Shown: in pieces, positions 16,490 through 26,352 of the stretch
Layout of the letters: each line of letters opens with the position of its first letter
Position numbering within the stretch: the stretch's first letter is position 1
DNA from: a virus
Strand: one strand, 5' to 3'
IMG/VR virus record: IMGVR_UViG_3300047673_000357
Coordinates: 1 to 54,459 of that record
DNA: 54,459 nucleotides
Position numbers and translations under genes: made by a program
Notes under the pieces: generated by a model
The model's input: the letters and a program-made list of their open reading frames with translations, nothing else
The model's database searches: none
Told to the model about the DNA's origin: nothing

Positions 16490-16526
16490 CGGTCAACTCG
16501 GACACACTTTGAAAGGCGGTGCGGCC

Positions 16527-16934
16527 GTGGGCTACAAGACCAAGGTCAAGACCTACACGATCAACTTCGCCCCGGGCCACGAGCACCACGGGGCCGAAGC
16601 CAAGGTCCGCGGCATGTCTCTCGGCGAGTACATGGAAGCGACCGGACTCGACGGAGGCGACGGCGACGGCAACGCCGGAAGCCTGAAGAACTTCATCAGC
16701 CACCTCGTCAGCTGGAACCTCGAAGACGAGGACACCGGGCAGCCGCTCCCGCCCACCGAGAAGGGCGTGCTGTCCGTGGACCACGACCTGATCGTGGCCA
16801 TGAACAACGCGTGGATCCAGACCCTCACGGGGGTCCACAACGCCGACCCTTTGCCCGAGAGCTCGACCTCTGGCGAACCGTCCCTGGCGCCGTCGATTCC
16901 GATGGAACCCCTGTCCGAGAGCCTCGCGAGCTGA
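16527..16934 (+). CDS. Tail assembly chaperone, short form (gpG-like)
   Basis: 135 residues from GTG 16527, with AAAGGCGG upstream. It has a beta-rich N terminus (YKTKVKTYTINFAPGHEHHG), then helices with an acidic Gly/Asp loop (residues 50-57). Like lambda gpG it precedes a second frame that is reached by -1 slippage and lies before the tape measure gene. The chaperones coat the tape measure during tail assembly. Confidence 0.75.
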   Translation: MGYKTKVKTYTINFAPGHEHHGAEAKVRGMSLGEYMEATGLDGGDGDGNAGSLKNFISHLVSWNLEDEDTGQPLPPTEKGVLSVDHDLIVAMNNAWIQTLTGVHNADPLPESSTSGEPSLAPSIPMEPLSESLAS

Positions 16935-17086
16935 AACGGGCGCGGTGGGTGCTCGGACTGTGCGACCGGTTCAAGTGCCTGCCCAGCCAGCTGTACGAGG
17001 AGGACACGGATCTACTGCGCCTGATCGCGATCGAGCGGCTCGGCACGGCACCTGAGGAGCCAGGAGGGGAGGTGGGCAATGTCTGA
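16527..17086 (+). CDS. Tail assembly chaperone, -1 frameshift product (gpG-T-like)
   Basis: The heptamer CCCTTTG at 16847-16853 lies exactly in the zero frame as C CCT TTG, so both tRNAs can re-pair one base back (CCC TTT). Reading then continues from GCC 16853 into the second frame to 17086, giving about 186 residues in place of 135. The T part has RARWVLGLCDRFKCLPSQLY and DLLRLIAIERLG, typical of the C-terminal domain of such chaperones. Its stop overlaps the tape measure start. The second frame has no good start of its own. Confidence 0.75.
16847..16853 (+). promoter_or_regulatory. Programmed -1 frameshift site CCCTTTG
   Basis: This X XXY YYZ heptamer is in register with the upstream gene and lies inside the overlap of the two frames (open in both from 16811 to 16934). 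GC-rich sequence follows that can form structure. Confidence 0.7.
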
Positions 17087-20000
17087 TGACGTGACGATCA
17101 CAGTGCGGGTCGACGACCGCACAGCGGCCGGGTTCCGTGACGTCGACGGGCGACTCCGCGACATGCGCGGCAGGTACGCGACGGCGGCCGGGGACGTGCA
17201 GCGGTCGTCGTCGAAGGCCGATAAGGCCATGGTCGACATGCGGGCGACGATGTTGTCCCTCGCCCCGGCCGTGGTCCCGGTCGCTGCCTCCCTCGCCCCG
17301 GTCGCCTTGCATGCGGGCGCGGCGGGGCTGGCGGTCGCTGCGTTCGGTGCTGCGGTGATTCCGCAGATCGGGAATCTGAAGGACGCGGCGGGCGCGCAGG
17401 ACAAGTACACGGCTGCGGTCACGAAGTACGGGGCGCAGTCGAAGCAGGCCATGGCGGCGCAGCGGTTCGTTGCGGACTCGTTGTCGTCGATGCCTGCGGC
17501 GACGCAGCGGGCGTCTGCCGCGTACTCGAATCTGCGGGACACGTTCCACGCGTTTTCCGACAGCAACGCGAAGTTCACGATGGCTCCGGTCGAGAAGTCG
17601 TTCGCGGTGTTGGGGCAGATCATTCCGAAGCTCACCCCGATGGCTCGTGGTGCGTCGACGCAGTTGGGCCGGCTGGTGACGGTCGCGGGCGGCGCGGTCA
17701 ACACGTCCGGGTTCAACGCGCTGTCGTCGAAGGTGTCGGACTTCGCGAACAAGAGCCTGAAGAACGCCACCGATGGCGCGATTCACTTCATGCGGGTCAT
17801 GTCGGAGGGGAAATCCTCCGGCCCGATCGCTAGCTTCTTCGCCTACGCCAAAGCGCAGGGCCCGGCGGTCAAGGAACTGCTGACGAACGTCGCCAAGGCC
17901 GTCTCCAACCTGCTTCAGGGCGCGTCGCAGGCTGGCCCGGGGATGCTGTCCTTGGTCAACGCGTTCGCGAAACTGGTCGCTGCGGTGCCTCCGTCGCTGA
18001 TCGCCAACTTGATGCAGGTGTACGCGGCGTTCAAGTTGATCAAGTTGGCGGGTGCGGGGATCGGCGTGGCAGCGGAGGGCATCGCCTCCCTCCGGACGGC
18101 TATCACGGGGCTGACTGCGGCGTCGGCTGCGGCGGGCGGCGGGATGGCGGGCCTGCGGGCCGCGTTCATGTCGCTGGGCACCGCAGCGAAGGCGGGCGTG
18201 ATCGTCGCGGGGATCGCCGCGGTCGCGGTGGTGTTCTCGAAGCTGTCGGACATGGGGAAGAAAGCTCCGCCGGACGTCGACAAGATGACTACGGCGCTCG
18301 GCAATCTTGCCCGTACAGGCAAGGTGTCCGGGGAGGCCGCACGTTCGTATGGCAAGGATCTGAGCGGTCTCGGCGACTCGCTGCGCACGCTGGCGCGCCC
18401 GTCGAACTTGGACAAGACGCAGCAGTTCCTCACCTCGCTGGTCGGTATGGACTCGACCCCGGTGAAGAAGGCGAAGGAAGATTTCGACGGCATCGACAAG
18501 GCTCTGGCCAACATGGTCAAGGGCGGCAAGGCCGATATGGCCAAGCAGGCTCTTGAGGACACGATCAAGAGCCTGAAGAAGCAGGGGTTCACCTCGAAGG
18601 AGGTGACGTCTCAGCTCGACGACTACAAGAGCGCGCTGGCGGATCAGGCGCTGGAGCAGAAGCTGGCCGCCGAGTCGCAGGGCCTGTTCGGGCAGGCGGC
18701 TCAGGACACGGCCGCGAAGCTCGACTCGCAGAAAGCATCGGCCGACGGGCTGCGCGGCGCGATCCAGGCCCTCAACGATGTCCAGCGCCAGGGCCTCGGC
18801 GGGATGATCGGTTTCGAGTCGGCGATCGACGCGGCATCGAAGGCCGCGAAGGACAACGCGGGCGCCCTCACGATGAATCACGGGGTCCTCGACCTCAACA
18901 GCGAGAAGGCCAGGAACGCGGCCAGCGCTTTGCAGGACCTCGCGGACAAGACCGACGGCGCGGCCACGTCCGCGCGGGAGTCTGGCTCGTCGTGGGAGAC
19001 CGTCAACGGGATCTATTCCCGGGGCCGGTCCGAGCTGGTCAAGTCGGCGCGGGCCATGGGCTTGACCAAGGCGGAGGCTGGCCAACTCGCCGACAAGATC
19101 CTGAGCATCCCGGACAAGAAGTCCACCAAGCTGGAGATGCGGACCGAGGATGCCGTGAGCGGCCTCGACTCGGTGCTGTCCGCGTTGAAGAAGACTCCGA
19201 ACGCGAAGAGCGTCAAGGTCAGCGCGCTCACGGACGATGCCGTGTCGATGCTGCGCAGCTTGGGGCTGAAGGTCACCCGTCTGAAGGACGGCCGTTTCTC
19301 GGTCACGGCGAACGGGAAGCCCGCGAAGTCCGCGATCGACGCGGTGCAGCGGGCCCGTGACGGCCTGAAGGACAAGACGATCACCCTGTCGGCGCGGGAC
19401 CGGGCCAGCGCCGCGGCACACGCGATCCAGGCGGCAATCAACGCGCTGCGGTCGAAGACAGTCACGATCACGACGGTGCGGGAGCAGATCTCCAAGTACT
19501 CCACCATCGGCCGGCCCGCGCAGGGCCAGGGCGGGGTGTCGAAGTTCGCGACCGGCGGCCACATCACGGGCGGCTCCGGTGTCGAGGACGATGTGCCGCT
19601 GCTGGCGATGGGCGGGGAGTTCATCGTCAACAAGCAGCAGACGGCCAAGTACCGCTCGATGCTGGAGGCGATCAACGAAGACAGGGTGCCGCACTTCGCG
19701 AAGGGCGGCGTCACCGCGGCGGAGAAGAGCGCCCGCGCCGGGCTGTCCGGGCAGTTCGGCATCAGCCACTTCGGCCGGATGGCCGGCTACCACACGACTC
19801 CGTTCGAGCGGTCCCTCGGTAGCCCTGCTGATCTGGGCAGTCTGACGCAGGCGTTGAACGAGGCAGCGAGCCAGATCAGGAGCGCGTTCCATGGCCGTAC
19901 CGAGGCACGCTTGGAGAAGGAACTCGACTCGGTCGGCAAGTCTTTGATCCGGTACGACAAGAGCCTGTACAGCGTCACCCGCAGCCTCGACGGCGCGAAG

Positions 20001-20795
20001 ACGAAACTCGACGGGCTGAAGAACAGTGCGTCGCAGTTGTCCGACAGCGTGAAGTCGGGTGTTCTGTCGTCGTCGAGCATCACCCAGGGCGTCTCTTCCG
20101 GGAGCACCGTCACCGTCGCTTCCCTCATGGGCGGCCTCACCCAATCCCGGGACAAGGACAGCGCGTTCGCGGACGCGCTGAAGGGCCTGAAGGGCAAAGG
20201 CCTGTCGAAGGACCTGATCCAGCAGATCGCCGAGGCTGGCGTCAACGGCGGCGGCCTGGAGACCGCGGGCGCCCTGCTGGGGGCTTCGGGGTCGGAGATC
20301 TCGTCGATCAACAGCCTTCAGGGGCAGATCGCGAAGGCCGCGGGGTCTGCGGGGAAGACGACCGCGGACGCGGTGTACGGGGCTGCGATCAAGGCGCAGC
20401 AGAAGCTCGTCAACTCGCTGACCAAGCAGCAGGACAAGTTGGAAAAAGCCATGAGCAATCTCGCGAAGGTCATGGAACGGGCCCTCGCGAAGGCAGCCAA
20501 GGGCAAAGCTGCGGGCGGCATCGTCGGCGCCGCTGCGTCGGGTGGCCTGCGCGGCGGGTTGACGTGGGTGGGCGAGCACGAACCCGAGCTCCTCGATCTC
20601 CCGGTCGGCTCGCGGGTGTGGTCCGGTCCGGACTCGCGACGCATGGCCGGCGGAGGTGGCGGAGTGGTGCGGGTGGAGTTGGAGATCCGCTCCAGCGGCT
20701 CGTCCCGCTACGACGAGTTCTTGGCCCGGGAGTTGCGCCAGTTCGTCCGCGTCCGCGGCGGCAACGTACAAGTCGCCCTCATGGGTCGTCCGTAA
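17079..20795 (+). CDS. Tape measure protein
   Basis: 1238 residues, the longest gene. The N terminus (VTITVRVDDRTAAGFRDVDG) is followed by long helical stretches, hydrophobic segments (about 60-95 and 355-395) and a C terminus (GGLTWVGEHEPELLDLPVGS) characteristic of tape measure proteins. It sets tail length and may help DNA cross the cell wall and membrane. By the usual 0.15 nm per residue rule the tail would be about 185 nm (inference). RBS GAGGGGAGG precedes ATG 17079. Confidence 0.92.
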   Translation: MSDDVTITVRVDDRTAAGFRDVDGRLRDMRGRYATAAGDVQRSSSKADKAMVDMRATMLSLAPAVVPVAASLAPVALHAGAAGLAVAAFGAAVIPQIGNLKDAAGAQDKYTAAVTKYGAQSKQAMAAQRFVADSLSSMPAATQRASAAYSNLRDTFHAFSDSNAKFTMAPVEKSFAVLGQIIPKLTPMARGASTQLGRLVTVAGGAVNTSGFNALSSKVSDFANKSLKNATDGAIHFMRVMSEGKSSGPIASFFAYAKAQGPAVKELLTNVAKAVSNLLQGASQAGPGMLSLVNAFAKLVAAVPPSLIANLMQVYAAFKLIKLAGAGIGVAAEGIASLRTAITGLTAASAAAGGGMAGLRAAFMSLGTAAKAGVIVAGIAAVAVVFSKLSDMGKKAPPDVDKMTTALGNLARTGKVSGEAARSYGKDLSGLGDSLRTLARPSNLDKTQQFLTSLVGMDSTPVKKAKEDFDGIDKALANMVKGGKADMAKQALEDTIKSLKKQGFTSKEVTSQLDDYKSALADQALEQKLAAESQGLFGQAAQDTAAKLDSQKASADGLRGAIQALNDVQRQGLGGMIGFESAIDAASKAAKDNAGALTMNHGVLDLNSEKARNAASALQDLADKTDGAATSARESGSSWETVNGIYSRGRSELVKSARAMGLTKAEAGQLADKILSIPDKKSTKLEMRTEDAVSGLDSVLSALKKTPNAKSVKVSALTDDAVSMLRSLGLKVTRLKDGRFSVTANGKPAKSAIDAVQRARDGLKDKTITLSARDRASAAAHAIQAAINALRSKTVTITTVREQISKYSTIGRPAQGQGGVSKFATGGHITGGSGVEDDVPLLAMGGEFIVNKQQTAKYRSMLEAINEDRVPHFAKGGVTAAEKSARAGLSGQFGISHFGRMAGYHTTPFERSLGSPADLGSLTQALNEAASQIRSAFHGRTEARLEKELDSVGKSLIRYDKSLYSVTRSLDGAKTKLDGLKNSASQLSDSVKSGVLSSSSITQGVSSGSTVTVASLMGGLTQSRDKDSAFADALKGLKGKGLSKDLIQQIAEAGVNGGGLETAGALLGASGSEISSINSLQGQIAKAAGSAGKTTADAVYGAAIKAQQKLVNSLTKQQDKLEKAMSNLAKVMERALAKAAKGKAAGGIVGAAASGGLRGGLTWVGEHEPELLDLPVGSRVWSGPDSRRMAGGGGGVVRVELEIRSSGSSRYDEFLARELRQFVRVRGGNVQVALMGRP

Positions 20796-20805
20796 GAGGA
20801 GAGAG

Positions 20806-21309
20806 ATGCATCGCTACAAGTGCTTCAACGGCCCTATGCCGACTACCGCCGCACAGCAGAAGGTGACGACGGGCACGGCGATCAAGACCATGCTTCAGAT
20901 CGCCACCCCGAGCAACAGGCAGATTCAGCTGATCTCGTGGGGGTTCACCCTCGACGGGGTGCCCGGGTCGGCCGGGCAGGTCGAACTGATTCAGACCGAT
21001 GTTGCCGCGACCGTCACGGCTCACGTCGCGTCCGGTGTGCAGCCCCTCGACCCGAACGCTCCCGCGTCGCTGATGACGCTATCCACCACGGGCACGGGCT
21101 ACACGGCGAGCGCCGAGGGCAGCACCCTCGCGACCCGCACGTTCGACGTCAACCTCGTCCCGCCGACCGCTGGCGCGACGGACATCAACTACTTCTACCA
21201 GTGGATGCCCGACGAAAGGCCGATCATCGCCGTCAGCCGGTTCCTCCGCGTGCGGGCCACGTTCGGCGCCGCGGTGAACGCAACCTGCTTTGTAGTTTGG
21301 GATGAGTGA
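20806..21309 (+). CDS. Minor tail protein (probable)
   Basis: 167 residues, with AGAGGAGAG upstream of ATG 20806. The sequence is beta-rich with few charged residues (IQLISWGFTLDGVPG, ATRTFDVNLVPPTAG, FLRVRATFGAAVNATCFVVW), like a jelly-roll domain. It lies between the tape measure and the large tail protein, where distal tail proteins are found. Family not recognised. Confidence 0.6.
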   Translation: MHRYKCFNGPMPTTAAQQKVTTGTAIKTMLQIATPSNRQIQLISWGFTLDGVPGSAGQVELIQTDVAATVTAHVASGVQPLDPNAPASLMTLSTTGTGYTASAEGSTLATRTFDVNLVPPTAGATDINYFYQWMPDERPIIAVSRFLRVRATFGAAVNATCFVVWDE

Positions 21310-21319
21310 GGGGTAGCGG

Positions 21320-24300
21320 ATGCCGGGAGGTGTTGCAGCGCACGTGATGGGCTGGCAGCGTCGCATGGGCGGCGCTGCGGGTCCCCTTGGCGCGTCCGGG
21401 GAGGCTTCGACTGGGGCCCCGGTGACGGTGGAGCTCTTCGTCAACGGCACCTGGGTCGACATCACCGCCTACGTGATGGTTCGCGACGACCAGGGCCGGA
21501 TTACCCTCACCCGGGGCATCCGCGACGAGGGCAACCAGACCGAGCAGGCCACCGGCACGCTGCCGCTGAAAAACCAGGACGGAAGGTTCACCCCCCGCAA
21601 CGCCATGGGCATCTGGTACGGGCTGATCGGGCGTAACCAGCCGATCCGGGTGAGCGTCCCGGACGGGATGGGCGGCAAGAGCTACCGGCTGTGGGGTGAA
21701 ATCCCGAAGTGGCCCGCGTCATGGGATCCCACAGGCAACGACGTATGGGTCGACGTGATCGCGAACGGAATCTTGCAGCGCCTCTCGCAGGGCCCGGCAC
21801 CGGAACACAGCGTGATCTACAACGCCGTCGCGAACCCGCTCCCGTCGTCGGTGGTCGCGTACTGGCCGTGCGAGGACCCCTCAGATGCGACGACGATCGC
21901 GTCCGCCCTCGTCAGTGGCTCCCGGATGACGATCTCCGGAACCCCGACCCTGGCGAGCTACTCCGGGTTCGGCGCGTCGGATCCGCTGCCCGACCTCACC
22001 GCAAGCTATCTGTCCGGTGGGGTGGTGGCCTACGACGAACCCACCGCCACCCAGGTCAGGTTCCTCTGTTTCATACCGGCGATCGGACTGTCGGACGGCA
22101 AGGTAATCTGTGCGATCGACCAGGTCGACTACAGTCCGGGCTCGGCGCAGTTCTGGGAGCTGTACTACTCCGCGACGTCCACGAGCCTCACCCTCCGCAT
22201 GAACGCGGCCGACGGCAGCTTTCTGGGGATCGAGCTGCCGCACACTCTCGATGTCCGCGGCCGGCAGATGTACGTGTCGGTCGAGATGCAGGAGTCGGGG
22301 ACGGCGATCACCCGCGCGGTACGGATCACGGACATCAACACCGGGCTCACCTACGCCGTCAACGACACCGCGAACGTGACCCAGCTGTCGCGGGTGACGA
22401 AGGTGCAGTTCGGGCCGGCCAGCCGGTCCGCGGTCGGCCCGAACGGCACCCAGTACCTGCCCGGAGTGGCCATCGGGCACGTCACCGTGGAGAACGCGAT
22501 CAGCGCGGTGGGCGCGCTCGGGGTACGCCTCAACCCGATCGGCGAGCCTGCGGGGCGCCGCATCCAACGCCTGTGCGGCGAAAGCGGCATCGCCGTCGAC
22601 TGGATTGGCGACCTCGATGACACCGTCGACATGGGCGCGCAGGGCAAGACGAACCCGCTGTCGCTGATGCAGGAAGCGGTCCTCGCCGACGGCGGCCTGC
22701 TGTACGAAAACCTTGCGGTCCTCGGCCTCGGCTACCGCACGAGGACGTCGCTGTACAACCAGGATCCGGCGCTCGTCCTGGACTACACCGCGTTCAACTT
22801 GTCGCAGGTCCCCACCCCGGTCGAGGACGACCGCTACCTTGCCAACCGCGTCACCGTCTCCGTGAACGGGGTCACCGCGACCTACGAGGCGACGTCCGGG
22901 GCGCTGTCGACGGCGCCTCCGCCGACCGGTGTCGGTGTCTACGGGCCGAACGCGTCCTCCCCGCTGGCCTTGAATCTCGCCTCGTCGGACACGCCGACGC
23001 TGCTGGACCAGGCGGCGTGGCGGGTGCAGTTGGGCACGGTGGATGAGGCCAGGTATCCGCAGATCAGCGTGAACCTGGCGCACCAGTCGTTCACGTCGAA
23101 CCCGGCGCTGAAGCGGGCCGTCCTCGCCCTCCGCATGGGCGACCGCATGCAGGTCCTCAACCCGCCTGCGTGGCTCGGTACCAACACGATCGACCAACTC
23201 ATCCTCGGCGTCGAAGAGCAGCTCAGCCACTTTGAGCATCGCCTGACGTTCACGTGCTCACCGGCCAGCCCCTACCTGGTCGGATACCTCGACACCACGA
23301 CAGCCCGGATCGACACAGACGGCAGCGTCCTCGCCGCGGACCTCACCTCGACCACGACCAGCGTCACCGTGGCCACCACCTCGGGCCCGGGCTGGGTCCA
23401 GTCCGGGCAGCTCAACACCAACCGCAGTTTCGAGACCGACCTCGCCAACTGGTCCGCGTCCGGTGCCACGCTCGCCCGCGTGGCCACGCCTGGACTGCCG
23501 CCGTTCGCCGGCCAGTGGTCGATGCAGATCGTCCCGGATGGTGTCGCGCAGTTCCCGAACGCGGGCTCAGAGCAGATCGCGGTGACTGTGGGCCAGCAGT
23601 ACGTGCTGTCCGGGTGGCTGCTGTGCGCGGTGTCCCGCAATGTCGATTTGAACGTGAACTGGTTCGACGGGACTCACGCGTACCTGTCGACCACGGCCAA
23701 CGACCAGCAGGTCACCGCGGGCGTGTGGACGTTCTTCCAGCAGACGGTCACGCCTCCCGGGGGCGCCGTATACGCGAACCTGTCGCCGACCGTACCGAGC
23801 TTCCCGCCGTCCTCGAACATTCTCTACGCCGACGAGATCGTCTTCCGTCTCGCCACCGACACCACCAACGACGACTTCCCCGTCGACATCCGCGTGGGCG
23901 GCGAGGTGATGCGCACGGGCGCCATCACGCCCGCAGTCCAGGACACGTTCACCCGCACCGTCGCGAACGGCTGGGGAACCTCCGACACCGGGCATGCGTG
24001 GACATCGGTGGGCACGGCCGCCGAGTTCTCCGTCTCCGGCACCCAGGGCGCGCACTCGGTCGCCTCGGTGAACGTGTCCCGCTACAGCGTGCTGACACCG
24101 CCGGCGACAGCCGACGTCGATCTGCGGGTGGATGTCGCCACCAGTGCTCTTGCCGTGGGCGGCCAGCAGTACGCGCACCTCGTCGCCCGTTATACGGATG
24201 TCAACAACTTGTATGCGGCCCGGGTGTCGTTCAACACGAACCAGACGTTGCAACTGACGCTGCAAAAACGGGTCGGTGGAGCCCAATTCGATCTGGTCAC

Positions 24301-24643
24301 GGTGTCGGTACCGGGAACGCATGCGGCGAACACATTGTTCACGCTGCGGTTCCAGGTGCAGGGGTCGGTCCTGCGGGCGAAGGTGTGGCCGGTCGGGAGT
24401 GTCGAGCTGGATTGGCAGGCGACCGTCACGGATTCGGCTATCACGGCTGCCGGGCAGGTGGGTGTGCGGTCGACGCTGGACGGCACGAACACGAACACGC
24501 TGCCCGTCACATACTCCTACGACAATTTCCAGGTTTTGAACCCGCAGAATTTTACGGTGATCCGCTCCGTGAACGGCGTCGTAAAAGCCCATTCTGCTGG
24601 CGAGGACGTCCGTCTCGCCTATCCGACGATTCTCGCCCTGTAA
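21320..24643 (+). CDS. Large minor tail protein with carbohydrate-binding-like domains
   Basis: 1107 residues. The N-terminal part (VELFVNGTWVDITAYVMVRDDQGRI ... style) resembles actinophage distal/baseplate tail proteins. Next comes a LamG/concanavalin-like region (about 180-370: VVAYWPCEDPSDA), a middle tail-associated region, a CBM-like segment beginning NRSFETDLANWSAS (about 700-830) and a second beta-sandwich starting DTFTRTVANGWGTSD (about 875-1060). It probably forms the tail tip and binds cell-wall glycans, which would help determine host range. Confidence 0.75.
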   Translation: MPGGVAAHVMGWQRRMGGAAGPLGASGEASTGAPVTVELFVNGTWVDITAYVMVRDDQGRITLTRGIRDEGNQTEQATGTLPLKNQDGRFTPRNAMGIWYGLIGRNQPIRVSVPDGMGGKSYRLWGEIPKWPASWDPTGNDVWVDVIANGILQRLSQGPAPEHSVIYNAVANPLPSSVVAYWPCEDPSDATTIASALVSGSRMTISGTPTLASYSGFGASDPLPDLTASYLSGGVVAYDEPTATQVRFLCFIPAIGLSDGKVICAIDQVDYSPGSAQFWELYYSATSTSLTLRMNAADGSFLGIELPHTLDVRGRQMYVSVEMQESGTAITRAVRITDINTGLTYAVNDTANVTQLSRVTKVQFGPASRSAVGPNGTQYLPGVAIGHVTVENAISAVGALGVRLNPIGEPAGRRIQRLCGESGIAVDWIGDLDDTVDMGAQGKTNPLSLMQEAVLADGGLLYENLAVLGLGYRTRTSLYNQDPALVLDYTAFNLSQVPTPVEDDRYLANRVTVSVNGVTATYEATSGALSTAPPPTGVGVYGPNASSPLALNLASSDTPTLLDQAAWRVQLGTVDEARYPQISVNLAHQSFTSNPALKRAVLALRMGDRMQVLNPPAWLGTNTIDQLILGVEEQLSHFEHRLTFTCSPASPYLVGYLDTTTARIDTDGSVLAADLTSTTTSVTVATTSGPGWVQSGQLNTNRSFETDLANWSASGATLARVATPGLPPFAGQWSMQIVPDGVAQFPNAGSEQIAVTVGQQYVLSGWLLCAVSRNVDLNVNWFDGTHAYLSTTANDQQVTAGVWTFFQQTVTPPGGAVYANLSPTVPSFPPSSNILYADEIVFRLATDTTNDDFPVDIRVGGEVMRTGAITPAVQDTFTRTVANGWGTSDTGHAWTSVGTAAEFSVSGTQGAHSVASVNVSRYSVLTPPATADVDLRVDVATSALAVGGQQYAHLVARYTDVNNLYAARVSFNTNQTLQLTLQKRVGGAQFDLVTVSVPGTHAANTLFTLRFQVQGSVLRAKVWPVGSVELDWQATVTDSAITAAGQVGVRSTLDGTNTNTLPVTYSYDNFQVLNPQNFTVIRSVNGVVKAHSAGEDVRLAYPTILAL

Positions 24644-24655
24644 GGAGACTGGCGC

Positions 24656-25210
24656 ATGCCCGAGGCCTATCCCACGCCCCTTGCCGGGCAGCGGCTCACT
24701 GCATCCCTGTTGCGGTCTATGCAACCTCAGGTGGCCCGCAAGACCGCGGACACTGCACGTGTCGCGACGACGGCGTTGACACTGGACCCGCACATCCAAT
24801 TCACTGCGGTCGCGGGCGCGGTGTACGCGTGGAGCGGGTGGATCAAATTTGATGCCGATCTGAACGCGGACATCATCCTCGGGTTTTCCGTGCCGTCCGG
24901 GTCTCTCGGTGCGTGGGTCGGATCGGGTGCCGGTACCACGGTCATCTCCGGTACGGGTGCTGGCGGAACCCAGCAGAACGCGGGCTCGACTTGGGGTTAC
25001 ACGGTCCGTACTGAGTGGACCGATATAGCAAACAGTCGCACGTACGGCGCTCTCGGCGCGGGCAATGCTCTCACGGTGATACTCAATGGGACTTTGCGTG
25101 TCGGGGCGACGGGTGGCACGTGGGGGATGACGTGGGCTCAGAGCGTGTCGAGTGCGACCGCGACCACTGTTTTTACGGATAGCTGGATTTCGTCTCAGCG
25201 CATCGCCTGA
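24656..25210 (+). CDS. Tail tip/receptor-binding minor protein
   Basis: 184 residues, with AAGGAGA upstream of ATG 24656. A short helical N terminus (AGQRLTASLLRSMQPQVARK) could attach it to the tail; the rest is a beta-sandwich rich in Gly and Thr (VAGAVYAWSGWIKFDAD, GTLRVGATGGTWGMTWAQ). Such N-terminal hook plus beta domain designs occur in small fibre or receptor-binding proteins. Specific receptor unknown. Confidence 0.6.
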   Translation: MPEAYPTPLAGQRLTASLLRSMQPQVARKTADTARVATTALTLDPHIQFTAVAGAVYAWSGWIKFDADLNADIILGFSVPSGSLGAWVGSGAGTTVISGTGAGGTQQNAGSTWGYTVRTEWTDIANSRTYGALGAGNALTVILNGTLRVGATGGTWGMTWAQSVSSATATTVFTDSWISSQRIA

Positions 25211-25223
25211 AGGAGTTTTCGCT

Positions 25224-25421
25224 TTGGCCACTTATGTGATTACTGGACGCAACAAGAGCGGTGAGCCTGTGCTCGCGGCGTCCATCGACTCGATTACCCA
25301 GGAGCCGCCGGTCGTTGACGAGGTGGCCGTGGTGGATGCGCTCCGCGCGTTCATTGCTGGGACGGCTGGTGTGGTTTCGGTGGTGGCGCAGAAGTTTGAG
25401 CAGGTCGTCACCACCGTCTGA
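25224..25421 (+). CDS. Small tail-region protein with TTG start
   Basis: 65 residues; the start is TTG 25224, set by AAGGAG at 25210-25215. Product begins (L/M)[18 protein letters not shown] and continues with an acidic helix ([17 protein letters not shown]). No in-frame ATG gives a longer sensible product without running into the previous gene. Function unknown; it ends the tail block. Confidence 0.65.
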   Translation: MATYVITGRNKSGEPVLAASIDSITQEPPVVDEVAVVDALRAFIAGTAGVVSVVAQKFEQVVTTV

Positions 25422-25516
25422 TCCTCCCTGCGTCGATTCACAGGGGGATACGACAGCCTGTTAGGCGAGACGAACCGTATCGTCTCCAGTGTCAGCTGAG
25501 CACGACGAGGAGCCCC
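25422..25516 (+). promoter_or_regulatory. Gap before the lysis genes with a small hairpin
   Basis: 95 bases without a gene. GAGACGA (25467-25473) and TCGTCTC (25480-25486) make a perfect 7-bp stem with a 6-nt loop. It may be a weak terminator for tail genes or part of a lysis-cassette promoter; no clear -35/-10 pair is visible. Confidence 0.35.
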
Positions 25517-26350
25517 ATGACCATCCACCACATCACCGAGCAGCGCGGCCCGTTCCGTCTCGGCAGGCACGTCGAGCACGATCCACGGTCCCTCTACTTT
25601 GCGCACGGCGTGCTGCCCAACTCGGCGATCAAGACGGTCGAATGGGCGAGGCGGACGCCAGTCCTCGACCAGGGCCAGTTGGGCAGCTGCACGGGCAACG
25701 CGGGCACGGGCCTGCTCGGCACGGACTCCGCAGGCCGGACCGGCTGGACGTCGGTCACCATCACTCCGGCCGCGGCTGCGGCGTCGCACGGTGCGTTCAC
25801 CGCGGGGGTTCACCCGTTGGACGAGGCGTTCGCGATCTCGCTGTACGCGCTGGCCACCGTCCTCGACGGGGTGTCTGGCGCGTATCCGCCGGACGACACG
25901 GGTTCCTCGGGGATCGGTGTGGCGAAGGCCCTGAAGGCGCTCGGGCTCGCAGCCAGCTACACGCACGCGTTCTCGGTGGCCGCGCTGAACTCGGCGTTGC
26001 AGTCCGGGCCGGTGGTGATCGGGATCGAGTGGCTGAACTCGATGTTCGACACGGCCACCGACGGCCGGATCCTCGTCGACCGGTCGTCGGGTGTCGCGGG
26101 CGGCCACGAGATCGAACTCAACCGGTTCGACGCGGCGGCGGGCGAGTACTGGATTACGAACTCGTGGGGTGCTGGCTGGGGCGCGAAGGGTTGCGGCTAC
26201 TTCGCCACGGCGGATCTGGCGTGGCTGCTCTCGCAGCAGGGCGACGTCACCGTCCCCGCGTGGACGGCCGCTCCCACCCCGGCGCCCGTGGTCACGGTTG
26301 CCCAACTCGGCGCCGATATCCGCGCCCTGCTCGCCAAGAACGGAGTCTGA
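25517..26350 (+). CDS. Papain-like (C1) cysteine peptidase
   Basis: 277 residues. The papain signature is intact: Gln52 and Cys58 in QGQLGSC with the papain spacing, His197 in GGHEIEL, and Asn215 in [12 protein letters not shown]-terminal linker (about 245-262) and helix follow. It stands directly before the amidase gene, 2 bases apart, so it may cleave wall cross-bridges as a second lysin, act as a virion-associated peptidase, or cleave a host protein. No signal peptide is visible. Catalytic residues are complete, so activity is expected. Confidence 0.85.
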   Translation: MTIHHITEQRGPFRLGRHVEHDPRSLYFAHGVLPNSAIKTVEWARRTPVLDQGQLGSCTGNAGTGLLGTDSAGRTGWTSVTITPAAAAASHGAFTAGVHPLDEAFAISLYALATVLDGVSGAYPPDDTGSSGIGVAKALKALGLAASYTHAFSVAALNSALQSGPVVIGIEWLNSMFDTATDGRILVDRSSGVAGGHEIELNRFDAAAGEYWITNSWGAGWGAKGCGYFATADLAWLLSQQGDVTVPAWTAAPTPAPVVTVAQLGADIRALLAKNGV

Positions 26351-26352
26351 CC

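Noticed and set aside
16971-20771. A 1266-codon open frame on the minus strand
   Set aside because: It is the antisense shadow of the tape measure gene, rich in Arg, Leu and His as expected from GC-biased third positions, with no motif and no separate ribosome site.
23567-25231. Long minus-strand frame over the large minor tail gene
   Set aside because: Arg/Gly-rich shadow with no domain; the plus frame reads as beta domains.
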